From the NCBI RefSeq assembly GCF_002205645.1, contig NZ_NIOF01000001.1, positions 992,001 through 1,056,000 of the forward strand: 64,000 nt of DNA, in the 5' to 3' direction. Below the pieces are notes generated by a model. The model searched no databases and was not told where the DNA came from. It was given only the letters and a program-made list of their open reading frames with translations. Of the stretch, positions 1-10,385 are shown one piece after another. The DNA comes from Roseateles aquatilis (GTDB lineage Bacteria > Pseudomonadota > Gammaproteobacteria > Burkholderiales > Burkholderiaceae_C). Numbering within the stretch: position 1 is the first letter of the stretch; the number at the start of each line of letters is the position of its first letter. The position numbers were made by a program, and so were the translations under genes.

Positions 1-194
1 ATGTGCGACTCGTACAGGATGAGGTCACGTTCCACCAGGATGGGGACCTCGTTGTACGGGTTCATCAGCGCGATGTCTTCGGGCTTGGCGAACAAGTCGA
101 CATCGCGGATCTCGAAGTCCATGCCCTTCTCGAACAGCACAAATCGGCAACGGTGCGAATAGGGGCAAGTGGTTCCGGAATAAAGCACCATCAT
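1..194 (-). CDS. sspA: Stringent starvation protein A (5' part)
   Basis: SspA is a glutathione S-transferase-fold protein that binds RNA polymerase and supports survival in starvation and acid stress. Only the first 64 or so codons are inside the window; the rest runs off the left edge. The reading begins with a doubled ATG (194-192 and 191-189) and gives an N-terminal thioredoxin-like segment with TTCPYSHR and then NPYNEVPILVERD, which is typical of SspA. An AGGAG lies about 9 bases upstream on the minus strand and supports this start. It follows petC on the same strand, the order usual in betaproteobacteria (petA-petB-petC-sspA). Identification is good despite the truncation. Confidence 0.9.
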   Translation of the reverse strand, partial: MMVLYSGTTCPYSHRCRFVLFEKGMDFEIRDVDLFAKPEDIALMNPYNEVPILVERDLILYESH

Positions 195-348
195 GGCAGT
201 GGACTCCTGATCGAAGCCTCGCGGCTTCCTCGTTATCTGACAAGCCAGCCAACGCCGGCGCAGTCAAGGACCAAACAAATGACAACGCAGTGGGGGCCTC
301 CTCGGCGCCCCACTGCGCATGGGTCCGGCCAGGGCCGGACCTTCGGAT

Positions 349-1131
349 TTACTTGACGTCCTTCCAGTAGGAAGCGTTCAAGCGCCAGGCGAACACAGTG
401 AACCCCAGCAGGAACAGCACCACGATGATGCCGAGCCGGAATCGCAGACCTTGCGCCGGCTCGCCCATCCATTGAAGGTAGGCGACCAGGTCGGCGACGG
501 TCTCGTCATACTGCTGCGGTGTCATCGTTCCGGGCGTGACCTGTTCGAAGCCCTTGAAGACATGCGCGACCTTGGCGGGGTCGTGCGGGTCTTTTTCTTC
601 CTCGAACCTGGCGGTGCGGACGCCCTGGAGCTCCCACAGCACATGCGGCATGGCCACGCTGGGGAAGGCGAGATTATTCCATCCCGTGGCCTTCGTTTCG
701 TCGCGGTAGTATTTTCGCAGGTAGGTATAGAGGTAATCCGCCCCCGTTCCCTTGCTGCCGTCGGCCCTGGATCGCGCGATCACGGTCAGGTCCGGCGGCA
801 GCGCGCCGAACCAGTCCTTGGCCTGTTTCGGGTCCAGCGAGACCTTCATCGTCTCGCCCACCTTCTCTCCGGCGAACAGCAGATTGCCCTTGATCTGGTC
901 GTCGGTCAGGCCGATGTCCTTCAGCCGGTTGTAGCGCATGAAACTGGCGCTGTGGCAGTTCAGGCAGTAGTTGACGAAGATCTTGGCGCCGTGCTGCAGC
1001 GCGGCCAGATCGTTCATCTTCTCGACGGGGAAGCGATCCCACTCGATGCCGCCCTCGGACGCGGACGCCGTCGACATCAGACCCGTGCCCAGGCACATGG
1101 ACGTCAGCAGCGTGGCGATGATTTTCTTCAT
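349..1131 (-). CDS. petC: Cytochrome c1 subunit of the bc1 complex
   Basis: This is the haem-carrying electron acceptor of the ubiquinol:cytochrome c oxidoreductase. It passes electrons from the Rieske centre to soluble cytochrome c on the periplasmic side. The 260-residue product starts with a Sec signal peptide (about residues 1-25), has the haem c motif CLNCH at residues 56-60, and ends with a single membrane anchor followed by a short basic tail. The ATG at 1131 is preceded by a GGAG. It is the last gene of the petA-petB-petC operon, 26 bases after petB, and precedes sspA. The identification rests on motif, size and operon position. Confidence 0.97.
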   Translation of the reverse strand: MKKIIATLLTSMCLGTGLMSTASASEGGIEWDRFPVEKMNDLAALQHGAKIFVNYCLNCHSASFMRYNRLKDIGLTDDQIKGNLLFAGEKVGETMKVSLDPKQAKDWFGALPPDLTVIARSRADGSKGTGADYLYTYLRKYYRDETKATGWNNLAFPSVAMPHVLWELQGVRTARFEEEKDPHDPAKVAHVFKGFEQVTPGTMTPQQYDETVADLVAYLQWMGEPAQGLRFRLGIIVVLFLLGFTVFAWRLNASYWKDVK

Positions 1132-1157
1132 TCGTTCGACTCCGTGACGTTGGCGGT

Positions 1158-2558
1158 TCAATGCGGATGGAAGGTGACGCGGTCGGGTACGGGCTTGAAG
1201 GTGCCCATGCGGCTCCACCACGGCATCAGCAGGAAGAAGCCGAAGTAGAACAGCGTGCCCACCTGCGACACGAGCGTGCCCGCGTCCGACGGCGGCTTGA
1301 TGCCGAGGTAACCCAGCGCCAGGAACACGACGACGAAGATGCCGTACAGGTACTTGTGCCAGTTGGGGCGATAGCGAATCGACTTGACCGGGCTGTGATC
1401 CAGCCAGGGCAGGAAGAACAGGATGATCACCGCCCCGCCCATCACGACCACGCCCCAGAACTTGGCGTCGAAGGTCTTGAGCAGCGCGATGCCCACCAGC
1501 GCCAGCACCACCGTCGCGATCTTGCCCTTGGCCGAGAACGCGCCGCGCAGCACCGTCAGCACCGCCGCGGCCGCCACGACCACGCACAACACCGTGACCA
1601 TCACGTCGGTGGTGGCGCGCAGCATCGAGTAGAACGGCGTGAAGTACCAGACCGGCGCGATGTGCGGCGGTGTCTTCAGCGGGTCGGCGGGGATGAAGTT
1701 GTTGTACTCCAGGAAGTAGCCGCCCAGCTCCGGCGCGAAGAAGATGATCGCGGTGAAGGCCATCAGGAACAGGCCGACGCCGAACAGGTCGTGCACCGTG
1801 TAATACGGATGGAACGGGATGCCGTCGAGCGGCCGGCCCTGCGCGTCCTTCTTCGCCTTGATCTCGACGCCGTCCGGATTGTTCGAGCCCACCTCGTGCA
1901 GCGCGATGATGTGCGCCACCACCAGACCCAGCAGCACCAGCGGCACCGCGATCACGTGGAAGCTGAAGAAGCGGTTCAGCGTCGCGTCGCCGACGACGTA
2001 GTCGCCGCGGATCAGCAGCGCCAGGTCCGGTCCGACGAAGGGCACGGCGGCGAACAGGTTCACGATCACCTGCGCGCCCCAGTACGACATCTGGCCCCAC
2101 GGCAGCAGGTAGCCCATGAAGGCTTCCGCCATCAGGCACAGGAAGATCGCGCAGCCGAAGACCCAGACCAGCTCGCGCGGCTTGCGGTACGAGCCGTACA
2201 GCAGCCCGCGGAACATGTGCAGGTAGACCACGACGAAGAACGCCGAGGCGCCCGTCGAGTGCATGTATCGGATCAGCCAGCCCCAGGGGACGTCCCGCAT
2301 GATGTACTCGACCGACGCGAACGCGAGCGCCGAGTCGGGCTTGTAATGCATCACCAGGAAGATGCCGGTGACGATCTGGATCACCAGCACCAGCAGGGCC
2401 AACGAGCCGAAGATGTACCACCAGTTGAAGTTCTTCGGAGCGTAATACTCCGACATGTGCTCCTTGTACATCTTGGACGCCGGGAACCGGTTGTCCACCC
2501 AGGTGAGGAGTTTGACGCCCATCGGAGCGCCGGCGGGTGCTTCCTTGAATTCAGCCAT
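1158..2558 (-). CDS. petB: Cytochrome b of the bc1 complex
   Basis: This integral membrane subunit holds both b haems and forms the quinol-oxidising and quinone-reducing sites. The 466-residue product has the expected helices. Paired histidines H100 and H114, and H201 and H216, fit the four haem ligands. The Qo-site PEWY motif reads PVWY at residues 302-305, a natural variant in several proteobacterial lineages as I recall. An insertion near residues 225-250 separates the N-terminal cytochrome-b core from the C-terminal helices. It lies between petA (20 bases upstream) and petC, so the three are almost certainly co-transcribed. Confidence 0.97.
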   Translation of the reverse strand: MAEFKEAPAGAPMGVKLLTWVDNRFPASKMYKEHMSEYYAPKNFNWWYIFGSLALLVLVIQIVTGIFLVMHYKPDSALAFASVEYIMRDVPWGWLIRYMHSTGASAFFVVVYLHMFRGLLYGSYRKPRELVWVFGCAIFLCLMAEAFMGYLLPWGQMSYWGAQVIVNLFAAVPFVGPDLALLIRGDYVVGDATLNRFFSFHVIAVPLVLLGLVVAHIIALHEVGSNNPDGVEIKAKKDAQGRPLDGIPFHPYYTVHDLFGVGLFLMAFTAIIFFAPELGGYFLEYNNFIPADPLKTPPHIAPVWYFTPFYSMLRATTDVMVTVLCVVVAAAAVLTVLRGAFSAKGKIATVVLALVGIALLKTFDAKFWGVVVMGGAVIILFFLPWLDHSPVKSIRYRPNWHKYLYGIFVVVFLALGYLGIKPPSDAGTLVSQVGTLFYFGFFLLMPWWSRMGTFKPVPDRVTFHPH

Positions 2559-2578
2559 GTCGTCTGCCTCGCTCCGGG

Positions 2579-3178
2579 TTAGGCCTGCTGCTTGTCTTCA
2601 CCGATCAACAGCTTGGTGTCCGACAGGTATGTGTAGGGGGGGACTTCGAGGTTGTCCGGCGCGGGCTTGTTCTTGAAGACACGGCCCGCCATGTCGAAGG
2701 TCGAGCCGTGGCAGGGGCACAGGAAGCCGCCATGCCAGTTGTCCGGCAGCGAGGCCTGCGGCCCCGGCTGGAACTTGTCGCTCGGCGAGCAACCCAGGTG
2801 GGAGCAGATGCCCACGACCACCAGGTACTCCGGCTTCAGCGAGCGCCACTCGTTCTTGGCGTACCCGGGGATCGGGAAGGCCTTGCGGTCGGAGTTGGGG
2901 TCCGCCAGGTCCGCGTCGTTGGACTTGAGCGCGTCGAGCTGCTCCTTGGTCCGGCGCACGATCCAGACGGGCTTGCCCCGCCATTCGACAGTCATCTTCT
3001 GGCCGGGAGACAAGGCACCGATATCGACTTCCACGGCTGCGCCAGCGGCCTTGGCGCGCTCGGACGGCGCAAAGGTGCTGACGAACGGGACGGCGGTGGC
3101 CACGCCGCCTACTGCTCCCGCGCAGCTGGTCGCGATCAGCCAGGTGCGCTTGCCTTGATCCACTTGTTGGTCACTCAT
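2579..3178 (-). CDS. petA: Rieske iron-sulfur subunit of the bc1 complex
   Basis: This subunit carries the 2Fe-2S cluster that takes the first electron from ubiquinol. The 199-residue product begins MSDQQVDQGKRTW, a twin-arginine-free form of the usual N-terminal anchor region. It continues with a glycine/alanine-rich membrane segment and ends with the cluster-binding boxes CSHLGC and CPCHGS. The start at 3178 is chosen because an AAGGA lies just upstream; a longer reading to 3217 has no such support. It is first in petA-petB-petC. A TAGAAT at 3225-3220 could be part of its promoter, but no matching -35 was seen. Confidence 0.96.
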   Translation of the reverse strand: MSDQQVDQGKRTWLIATSCAGAVGGVATAVPFVSTFAPSERAKAAGAAVEVDIGALSPGQKMTVEWRGKPVWIVRRTKEQLDALKSNDADLADPNSDRKAFPIPGYAKNEWRSLKPEYLVVVGICSHLGCSPSDKFQPGPQASLPDNWHGGFLCPCHGSTFDMAGRVFKNKPAPDNLEVPPYTYLSDTKLLIGEDKQQA

Positions 3179-3398
3179 GAGGGTCCTTACAGGGAACTTC
3201 TGATCTGGGGCAACCAAAGATTCTAGGTGTGAAAGAACCGTGCCGCCCCTAGGCGCTCTACCGATGTGCAGCGTCGCACCAAGTTGACATTTCTCTTGGC
3301 GCGAACCCCGTTAGGATGCTTGGCCGGTGGCGGAGGGCCACCCGGGAAAGCGCTTGGTAGTGGGCGCCTTCGCACATCTGAAGCACAAGGAGCAAGCG

Positions 3399-3845
3399 AT
3401 GGGTTTTCTGACCGAATTCCGTGAGTTCGCCGTCAAGGGCAACGTGATGGACCTCGCCGTCGGGGTGATCATCGGCGGCGCGTTCGGCAAGATCGTCGAC
3501 TCGGTGGTCAAGGACTTGATCATGCCGATCGTGGGCAAGGTGGTCGGCGGTCTGGACTTCAGCAACTACTTCGTGATGCTCTCGGACCCGCCGGCCAACT
3601 ACGCCGGTCCGATGACCTACGAGGCCCTGAGCAAGGCGGGCGTGCCGCTGTTCGCTTACGGCAGCTTCCTGACGGTGCTGCTGAACTTCATCATCCTGGC
3701 GCTGATCATCTTCGTGATGATCAAGCAGGTGAACCGCCTCAAGCGCGAGGCCCCGGCCGCCGCGCCGGCCGAGCCGCCCCCGACTCCCGAGGACATCCAG
3801 CTGCTGCGCGAGATCCGAGACTCGCTCAGGCGTGACAAAGCGTAA
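3399..3845 (+). CDS. mscL: Large-conductance mechanosensitive channel
   Basis: MscL forms a homopentameric inner-membrane pore that opens under membrane tension and releases solutes during hypo-osmotic shock. The 148-residue product has the conserved N-terminal helix ([20 protein letters not shown]), a first glycine-rich pore helix, a periplasmic loop, a second membrane helix, and a cytoplasmic C-terminal helix ending in [11 protein letters not shown]. Length is normal for the family. The start at 3399 has AAGGAG seven bases upstream. It is transcribed divergently from petA across about 220 bases and appears to be a single-gene unit. Confidence 0.97.
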   Translation: MGFLTEFREFAVKGNVMDLAVGVIIGGAFGKIVDSVVKDLIMPIVGKVVGGLDFSNYFVMLSDPPANYAGPMTYEALSKAGVPLFAYGSFLTVLLNFIILALIIFVMIKQVNRLKREAPAAAPAEPPPTPEDIQLLREIRDSLRRDKA

Positions 3846-3963
3846 AGGCGCCGTCAATCGTCAGCTTTTGCTCGAATGACGGGCGGGGCCCGCCCAAATG
3901 GGGGGTGGGTTCCGCCGATACTTGCGATGTGGTGTGGTCGCCACATGTGTGCCTGATGCCTCG

Positions 3964-6393
3964 ATGAACCGTCTCAACCCCCACGTCGACGTGGCGCTGC
4001 AACGCGTGCGCACGGCGGTGGAACAAGCCGCCGAGCGCGGCGCCGAAGGTCTCGGTCTCGCCGCACTGTCCGCCGGACAGGCCAAGCGGCGGGATGCGCT
4101 GCTGTCCGCGCAATTCATCTTCCGCAAGCATCAGGCGCTGTTCTCGCAGCGCTTCGACCAGTCCATGCGCCAGCAGGCGCTGGAGGTGCCCGGCGCCCCG
4201 GCCTCGGCCACGGCGTCGCCCTCGTCTTCCCCCACGTCCGCCCGTCCGTCGACCAAGGCCGCGCAGTGGGACCAGCTCTCGCTGATGGACGACGAGCAGG
4301 TGAACGCGCTGGTCGCCACCGACCGCATCGGCCTGGCGCTCGGCCACCAGAGCGAATGGGAGCTGCGCGAGGTCAACGCCTACATGGGCGACATCCCCGG
4401 CATCGCCGACGACCGCCACCCGCTGCGGCCGCAAGCCATCGCGCAGGCCTTGCTGGAAGGCGTCAACGCCGTCAGCGACGATCCCGAGACGCGTCAGATC
4501 CTGATCGACGAACTCACCCGCGCGCTCGCGCTCGAGATGCGCGCCTGTTATGCCGACATCGCCGGCCTGTTCCGCAGCCGCGGTCTGCGCCCGCAAGACC
4601 TGCGCGTGCGGGGCGCGGATGGCTCGCGGGGTCAGTCCTTGCGCGGCGGCTCCAGCACGTCCGGCGTGCCGCTGCACGACAGCCGGTACGCGACACTGCC
4701 CGGCGCGTTGCATGGCCCGGGCGGCTCGCAGCACGGCCCCGGCGGCTACGGCGGCAGCCGCGCGGGCGGCCTGCACAGCGTGGCGGGCGGATTCCAGGGC
4801 AGCGGCCAGGGCGGCTATGGCGGCGGCGCCGTCGATCCGCAGTTGATGGACTTGCTGCGCCGGCTGGCGCAAAGCCCGTCCGGCGGCTTCGGCGGCCCGA
4901 CCACCGGTGGTGGCGCGCTCGCCACGAACAGCCAGTGGCAGGGCTGGGACGGCGATCCCGGCGTCGGTTATGTCGACGGCCCGATCGTGCTGCCGCCCAA
5001 CCTGATCCACCTGCACCGCGACGAACTGCGCCAGGCCGCCAGCGGCTCGCTCGATCACATGGTGATCGACGTCGTCGCGGGGCTGTTCGACCAGATCCTG
5101 TCCGACGCCAAGCTGCCGCCGCTGATGGCGCAGCAGATCGCCCGGCTGCAGTTGCCGGTGCTGCGCGCAGCGCTGGGCGACCGCTCCTTCTTCTCGTCGC
5201 GGCGCCATCCGGTGCGGCGGCTGGTCAACCGCATCGCCTCGCTGGCGGCGGCCTACGACGATTTCACCGACGACCCCGGCAAGTCCTTCCTCGCGCTGGT
5301 GCGCGAACTGGTGCAGGACGTCGTCAGCGGCGATTTCGACCGCATGGACCTGTACGAGTCCAAGCTGGGCCAGCTCGAGCACTTCATCGGCGAGCAGACC
5401 GCGCAGACGCTCAAGGCGCAAGGCGACACCGCCGCGCTGCTGGAGCGCAAGGAGACCGAGCTGCGGCTGCAGCAGCGCTACATGCAGCAGCTGCAGCAGG
5501 CGATGGCCAACGTGGAGATGCGCGAGTTCCTGCGCGAGTTCCTCACCCGCACCTGGAGCGAGGTGCTGGTCCACGCGTCGCGCCATCCGGACCTGGACGC
5601 GGCGCTGGTCGACCGCCTGCGCAACATGGGCCGCGACTTGGTGCTGTCGGTCCAGCCCAAGACGACGCCGCAGCAGCGCCAGGCCTTCCTGGCCTCGCTG
5701 CCGGTGCTGATGCGCACGCTCAACGAAGGCCTGGACCTGGTCCGGTGGCCGGAGCCGGAGCGCAAGAAGTTCTTCGCCGAGCTGCTGCCCGCGCACGCCG
5801 AATCGCTGAAGGGCCAGGCGCTCAGCCCGCTCGAATACAACCTGCTGGCCAAGCAGCTGGAGTCGGTCTTCGGCATGGCGCCCCCGCGCGAGCAGGACCT
5901 GCCCGCGCCGAACGCCGCCACGCTGGACCTGGACCTGTCCGAGCGCCTGTCCGCCGACGAGGCCAAGCGCCTGGGCCTGGTCGAGGACGCGCACGTCGAC
6001 TGGGACGGCCAGATCGACATCGATCTCGGCGCCGACGAGCAGCGCCCGCTGCAGGCGGTGGACATCAGCATCGACGGCCTGCCCGCCGCCGAGGAAGCGC
6101 CCGCGCCGGCCACCGGCGAGCTGCTGATCGACCATGTGCAACTGGGCACCGCCTACCAGATGCACCGCGACGGCGAATGGACCAAGGTGCGATTGGCCCA
6201 CATCAGCGGCAGCCGCAGCTTCTTCATCTTCACCCACGGCCAGCGCCACCAGCAGACGCTGACGATGACCGCGCGCATGCTGCGCAAGCTCTGCGAGGCC
6301 GGGCGCCTGCGCGCGTACGAGCATGCCGATCTGCTGGAGCGGGCCACCGCCCGCGCGCGCCAGCAGCTCGCCGCCCTGGGCGCGAAGGCCTGA
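3964..6393 (+). CDS. DUF1631 family protein
   Basis: This is a large (809-residue) protein recognised as the DUF1631 family seen in beta- and gammaproteobacteria; the molecular function is unknown. The first 170 residues are helical. A glycine-rich linker follows (about 215-310, many GG and GYGG runs), then a long helical core with phrases such as LMDDEQVNALVATDRIGLAL near the front and RSFFIFTHGQR near the end. The C-terminal part with IDIDLGADEQ and HVQLGTAYQM resembles a PilZ-like beta region, but this is a guess. The start at 3964 (MNRLNPHVDV) is preferred over an upstream in-frame ATG at 3898. It is followed by a hairpin and a convergent gene. Confidence 0.8.
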   Translation: MNRLNPHVDVALQRVRTAVEQAAERGAEGLGLAALSAGQAKRRDALLSAQFIFRKHQALFSQRFDQSMRQQALEVPGAPASATASPSSSPTSARPSTKAAQWDQLSLMDDEQVNALVATDRIGLALGHQSEWELREVNAYMGDIPGIADDRHPLRPQAIAQALLEGVNAVSDDPETRQILIDELTRALALEMRACYADIAGLFRSRGLRPQDLRVRGADGSRGQSLRGGSSTSGVPLHDSRYATLPGALHGPGGSQHGPGGYGGSRAGGLHSVAGGFQGSGQGGYGGGAVDPQLMDLLRRLAQSPSGGFGGPTTGGGALATNSQWQGWDGDPGVGYVDGPIVLPPNLIHLHRDELRQAASGSLDHMVIDVVAGLFDQILSDAKLPPLMAQQIARLQLPVLRAALGDRSFFSSRRHPVRRLVNRIASLAAAYDDFTDDPGKSFLALVRELVQDVVSGDFDRMDLYESKLGQLEHFIGEQTAQTLKAQGDTAALLERKETELRLQQRYMQQLQQAMANVEMREFLREFLTRTWSEVLVHASRHPDLDAALVDRLRNMGRDLVLSVQPKTTPQQRQAFLASLPVLMRTLNEGLDLVRWPEPERKKFFAELLPAHAESLKGQALSPLEYNLLAKQLESVFGMAPPREQDLPAPNAATLDLDLSERLSADEAKRLGLVEDAHVDWDGQIDIDLGADEQRPLQAVDISIDGLPAAEEAPAPATGELLIDHVQLGTAYQMHRDGEWTKVRLAHISGSRSFFIFTHGQRHQQTLTMTARMLRKLCEAGRLRAYEHADLLERATARARQQLAALGAKA

Positions 6394-6399
6394 AAGGAC

Positions 6400-6423
6400 T
6401 TCGGCCACCCGAGGGTGGCCGAA
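6400..6423. terminator. Hairpin between convergent genes
   Basis: A perfect 10-bp stem (TTCGGCCACC paired with GGTGGCCGAA) with a CGAG loop lies seven bases after the DUF1631 stop and before the convergent TonB-like gene. There is no long U tract, so it is called from position and stem alone. The CGAG loop is shared with the hairpin at 10323-10360. Confidence 0.55.
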
Positions 6424-6462
6424 ACATCGTCGAACCGGGGCGCACGCCCCTCCCGACCGGAA

Positions 6463-7116
6463 TCAGAGCTTGCGCGGCTCGCGGAAGTCGACCGGCATGT
6501 TGTCGGCGGTTTTCATCCGCATCAGCACGACGTACTCGCCCTCGACCGGCTTCCCGTTCACTTCCTGCGGCCGGAAGCGCCATCCTTCCATTGACGCGCG
6601 ACCATAGCGGCGCAGGGACTCGGGCATGCCGGCCGGCATCTCGACGGACATCTGCACGCAGGTGCCATCGGTGCCGACGCGGCAAATCATCTTGAGCTCC
6701 CCTTCCCAGCCCGCCCTGTTGGCATCCTTGGGATAGGACGCGTAGTACTGCCTGGTCTGGATGGGCAGGACCTCCATCGAGGTGATGCCGACCGTCCCCT
6801 TCTCCTTGTCCACCTTCAGCCCCAGGCGCACGCCGCTGCGGAAGGTGGCGTTCTGGCCGTTCTCCTGGTGCGGCGGGATCTTGGCCTGCTTCAACCGCGC
6901 GCTCATCTGCGCCCAGAAGGCGGCCGGCTGCGAGGCCTCGTCGATGGGCGTGACCTCCTTGGCCTGGCCGTTCTCGTCGAACAGCACGTCGAACCAGACG
7001 CTCATCGGCTCGTGCACCTGCTGCGCGGAGGCGACGGGCACCCAACCGAACTGGAGCGCGCCGGCCAGCGCCAGCAACGCGAGGCGGCCGGACCGCGCAA
7101 TCTTCGAGACAGACAT
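6463..7116 (-). CDS. Secreted TonB C-terminal-like protein
   Basis: A 217-residue protein with a signal peptide (MSVSKIARSGRLALLALAG, cleavage near ASA-QQ about residue 34). The C-terminal half (LKMICRVGTDGTCVQMSVEMP, then MEGWRFRPQEVNGKPVEGEYV) has the shape of TonB C-terminal or energy-transducer-like domains, in which a substituted beta strand ends with 'W.FRPA..NGKPV'. It has no N-terminal membrane anchor of the classical TonB type and no proline-rich spacer, so it is probably a periplasmic relative and not a true transducer. The start at 7116 is fixed by GGGGGAA just upstream and by the signal peptide. It stands 195 bases after pdxA on the same strand. Confidence 0.7.
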   Translation of the reverse strand: MSVSKIARSGRLALLALAGALQFGWVPVASAQQVHEPMSVWFDVLFDENGQAKEVTPIDEASQPAAFWAQMSARLKQAKIPPHQENGQNATFRSGVRLGLKVDKEKGTVGITSMEVLPIQTRQYYASYPKDANRAGWEGELKMICRVGTDGTCVQMSVEMPAGMPESLRRYGRASMEGWRFRPQEVNGKPVEGEYVVLMRMKTADNMPVDFREPRKL

Positions 7117-7311
7117 GATTCCCCCTATGGGCGTTGGCTTTTGACCGGTGCCGATACCTGCCGGCGCCGTGTCGTGGCGAGAATTATCTGCGTGTCTCGC
7201 CGCGCTTGCCACCCTGGCCCGCCCCCCCATGACGAGGGACATGCTCCCGCCGGGGCACGCTGCGCGCCAAGCGTCACGTCGGGGCCGACGCCGCGCGTCC
7301 TCCGCAGCCGT

Positions 7312-8325
7312 TCAGGCCGACATCGCCCGCGCCATGCGGATCGCCGCAGCCATGCTGGCGGGGTCGGCCCGGCCGGTGCCGGCGATGTCGAAGGCGGTGC
7401 CGTGATCCGGGCTGGTACGCACCAGCGGCAGCCCCAACGTCACGTTGACGCCCTGCTCCACGCCGAGGTACTTCACCGGGATCAGACCCTGGTCATGCGT
7501 CATCGCGACGACGACATCGAACTCGCCCGGATGCGCCGGCGGCGCGTGGCGCGCGCGCATGAACACGGTGTCCGGCGCGAACGGGCCGTGCGCGTCGATG
7601 CCCAGCGTGCGGGCCTGCGCGATGGCCGGCGCGATGTGCTGGATCTCCTCGTCGCCGAACAGGCCGCCCTCCCCGGCATGCGGATTCAGGCCGGCGATGG
7701 CGATGCGCGGCGCGGCGATGCCGGCGCGCTTCAAAGCGGCGTCGGCGATGCGCAAGGTCTGCAGCACGCGGCCGGCGGTGATCTGGTCGACCGCCTGGCG
7801 CAGCGACACATGGATGGTCACCAGCACGACGCGCAGTTCGTCATTGGCCAGCATCATGCGCACCGGCGGCAGTTGCCCCTGCGCGTCGGCGCACAGCGCC
7901 TGCAGCAGCTCGGTATGGCCGGGATGGTCGACGCCGCCGGCATGCAGCGCCTCCTTGTGGATGGGCGCGGTCACCAGCGCGCGGGAGCGCCCGGCCTGCT
8001 GCTCATGGACCGCCGCGACGATGCAACGCGCCGCCGCCGCGCCGGCCCCGGCGCTGACCCGGCCGAGCGGCTGGGCGAGCAGCCCCGCGGGCAATCCCGG
8101 CGGCTGCCACACGGGCAGGCAGTCCGGCGGCGCGATGTCGTCCGACCGCGCCAGCAGCGCCACCGGCAGGTCCAGGCCCATGAAGCGCAACGCGCGCCGG
8201 TAGACGCCGACATCGCCGACCAGCCGCAGATCGGTGCCACGATCCTTCGCCCAGGCGGCCACGGCGATCTCCGGACCGATGCCGCAGGCGTCGCCCATCG
8301 TCAGCAGGATCGGGGAGGAAGGCAT
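7312..8325 (-). CDS. pdxA: 4-hydroxythreonine-4-phosphate dehydrogenase
   Basis: PdxA oxidises 4-phosphohydroxy-L-threonine in the deoxyxylulose-5-phosphate-dependent route to pyridoxal phosphate. The 337-residue product has the N-terminal LTMGDACGIGPEI, the metal-site segments PGHTELL, VTIHVSL and GLNPHAGEGG, and the C-terminal TMTHDQGLIPVKYLG and RTSPDHGTAFDIAG, all diagnostic. Paralogues of the PdxA2 type act on other phosphorylated acids, so a salvage role cannot be excluded. The start at 8325 is the family-like one. An in-frame ATG at 8370 overlaps the upstream Nif3 stop as ATGA and could be used through translational coupling. Confidence 0.9.
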   Translation of the reverse strand: MPSSPILLTMGDACGIGPEIAVAAWAKDRGTDLRLVGDVGVYRRALRFMGLDLPVALLARSDDIAPPDCLPVWQPPGLPAGLLAQPLGRVSAGAGAAAARCIVAAVHEQQAGRSRALVTAPIHKEALHAGGVDHPGHTELLQALCADAQGQLPPVRMMLANDELRVVLVTIHVSLRQAVDQITAGRVLQTLRIADAALKRAGIAAPRIAIAGLNPHAGEGGLFGDEEIQHIAPAIAQARTLGIDAHGPFAPDTVFMRARHAPPAHPGEFDVVVAMTHDQGLIPVKYLGVEQGVNVTLGLPLVRTSPDHGTAFDIAGTGRADPASMAAAIRMARAMSA

Positions 8326-8366
8326 GGGGTTCTCGGCGTTCGTGGAGCCGGCGGGATGGCGCGGGC

Positions 8367-9117
8367 TCATGCGGGATTGGGGATGTCGATGAAGCCGTAC
8401 CGCAGGCCGAGCTGCTCCGCCACGGTCTGGCCCAACGCCTGCACGCCGTAGCGCTCGGTCGCGTGATGGCCGGCGGCGATGAACGCGACGCCGGTCTCGG
8501 CGGCGTAATGCGCCTGCGGTTCGGAGATCTCGCCGGTGATGAAAACGTCGGCCCCCGCGGCGATGGCGGCCTCGAAGTAGCCCTGCGCGCCACCGGTGCA
8601 CCATGCGACGCGCTTCAGCGGCCGACCGTCGCCGGCCGCCCGCACGGTCGCGCGACCGAGCCTCGTCTCCACATGCGCCGCCAGTCCGTCCAGCGACACC
8701 AGCCCCGCGGGCAGCGTGCCGATGCTCCCCAGGTCCTGTTCGCCGAAACGACCGTCGGCCGCCCAGCCCAGGTGCCGCGCCAACTGCGCGTTGTTGCCCA
8801 GCTCCGCATGCGCGTCCAGCGGCAGGTGATAGGCGAACAGGTTGATCTCGTGCGCTAGCAACCGCGACAGGCGCTGCTTCATCCAGCCGACGACGCGACC
8901 ATCCTGGCCGCGCCAGAACAGGCCATGGTGAACCAGAATCGCGTCGGCGCCGGCCTCGATCGCCGCGTCGATCAGCGCCAGGCTGGCGGTGACCCCGCAG
9001 ACCAGGTGGCGGATCGTGTCGCGGCCCTCGACCTGCAGACCGTTCGGCCCATAATCCTTGAAGCGCGTGGGCTCCAGCGTGGCGGCGAGCAGCCGCTCCA
9101 GCTCCGTGCGATGTGCC

Positions 9118-9119
<2 letters not shown>
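8367..9119 (-). CDS. Nif3-like dinuclear metal-centre protein
   Basis: The 250-residue product is a Nif3/YbgI-family protein. The family forms hexameric toroids with a two-metal site; the best studied members are linked to GTP cyclohydrolase I type 2-like or hydrolase functions, but the role is not settled. Recognisable elements are [12 protein letters not shown] near the N terminus, the metal-site HHGLFW, the AYHLPLD segment, and C-terminal [12 protein letters not shown] and [13 protein letters not shown]. It is upstream of pdxA with a possible ATGA overlap. Its start codon overlaps the start of the divergent S1C protease gene, so the control regions lie inside each other's coding sequence. 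Confidence 0.92.
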
Positions 9120-10299
<1,180 letters not shown>

Positions 10300-10322
10300 C
10301 GCCGGGGCCCGCGTGCCCTCGC

Positions 10323-10360
10323 CCATGAAAAACGCCGCCCGAGGGCGGCGATTTTCATGG
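10323..10360. terminator. Bidirectional terminator between S1C protease and tatC
   Basis: A 7-bp G+C stem (CGCCGCC / GGCGGCG, loop CGAG) is flanked by AAAA on the left and TTTT on the right. An outer stem CCATG / CATGG pairs as well, so the inverted repeat spans 38 bases. With A and T tracts on both sides it would serve the plus-strand protease gene and the minus-strand tatC operon alike. Confidence 0.88.
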
Positions 10361-10385
10361 CGGCGGCGTCATCGGCGCGGCGCCG

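Noticed and set aside
1161-2582. Long plus-strand reading frame opposite petB
   Set aside because: Its His/Arg/Gln-rich protein is a typical antisense artefact of high-G+C coding sequence.
3284-3317. TTGACA and TAGGAT upstream of mscL as a sigma-70 promoter
   Set aside because: The spacer would be about 22 bases, too long for a normal promoter.
3826-6408. 860-codon minus-strand frame opposite the DUF1631 gene
   Set aside because: The product is low-complexity and shows no family traits, while the plus strand encodes a recognised family.
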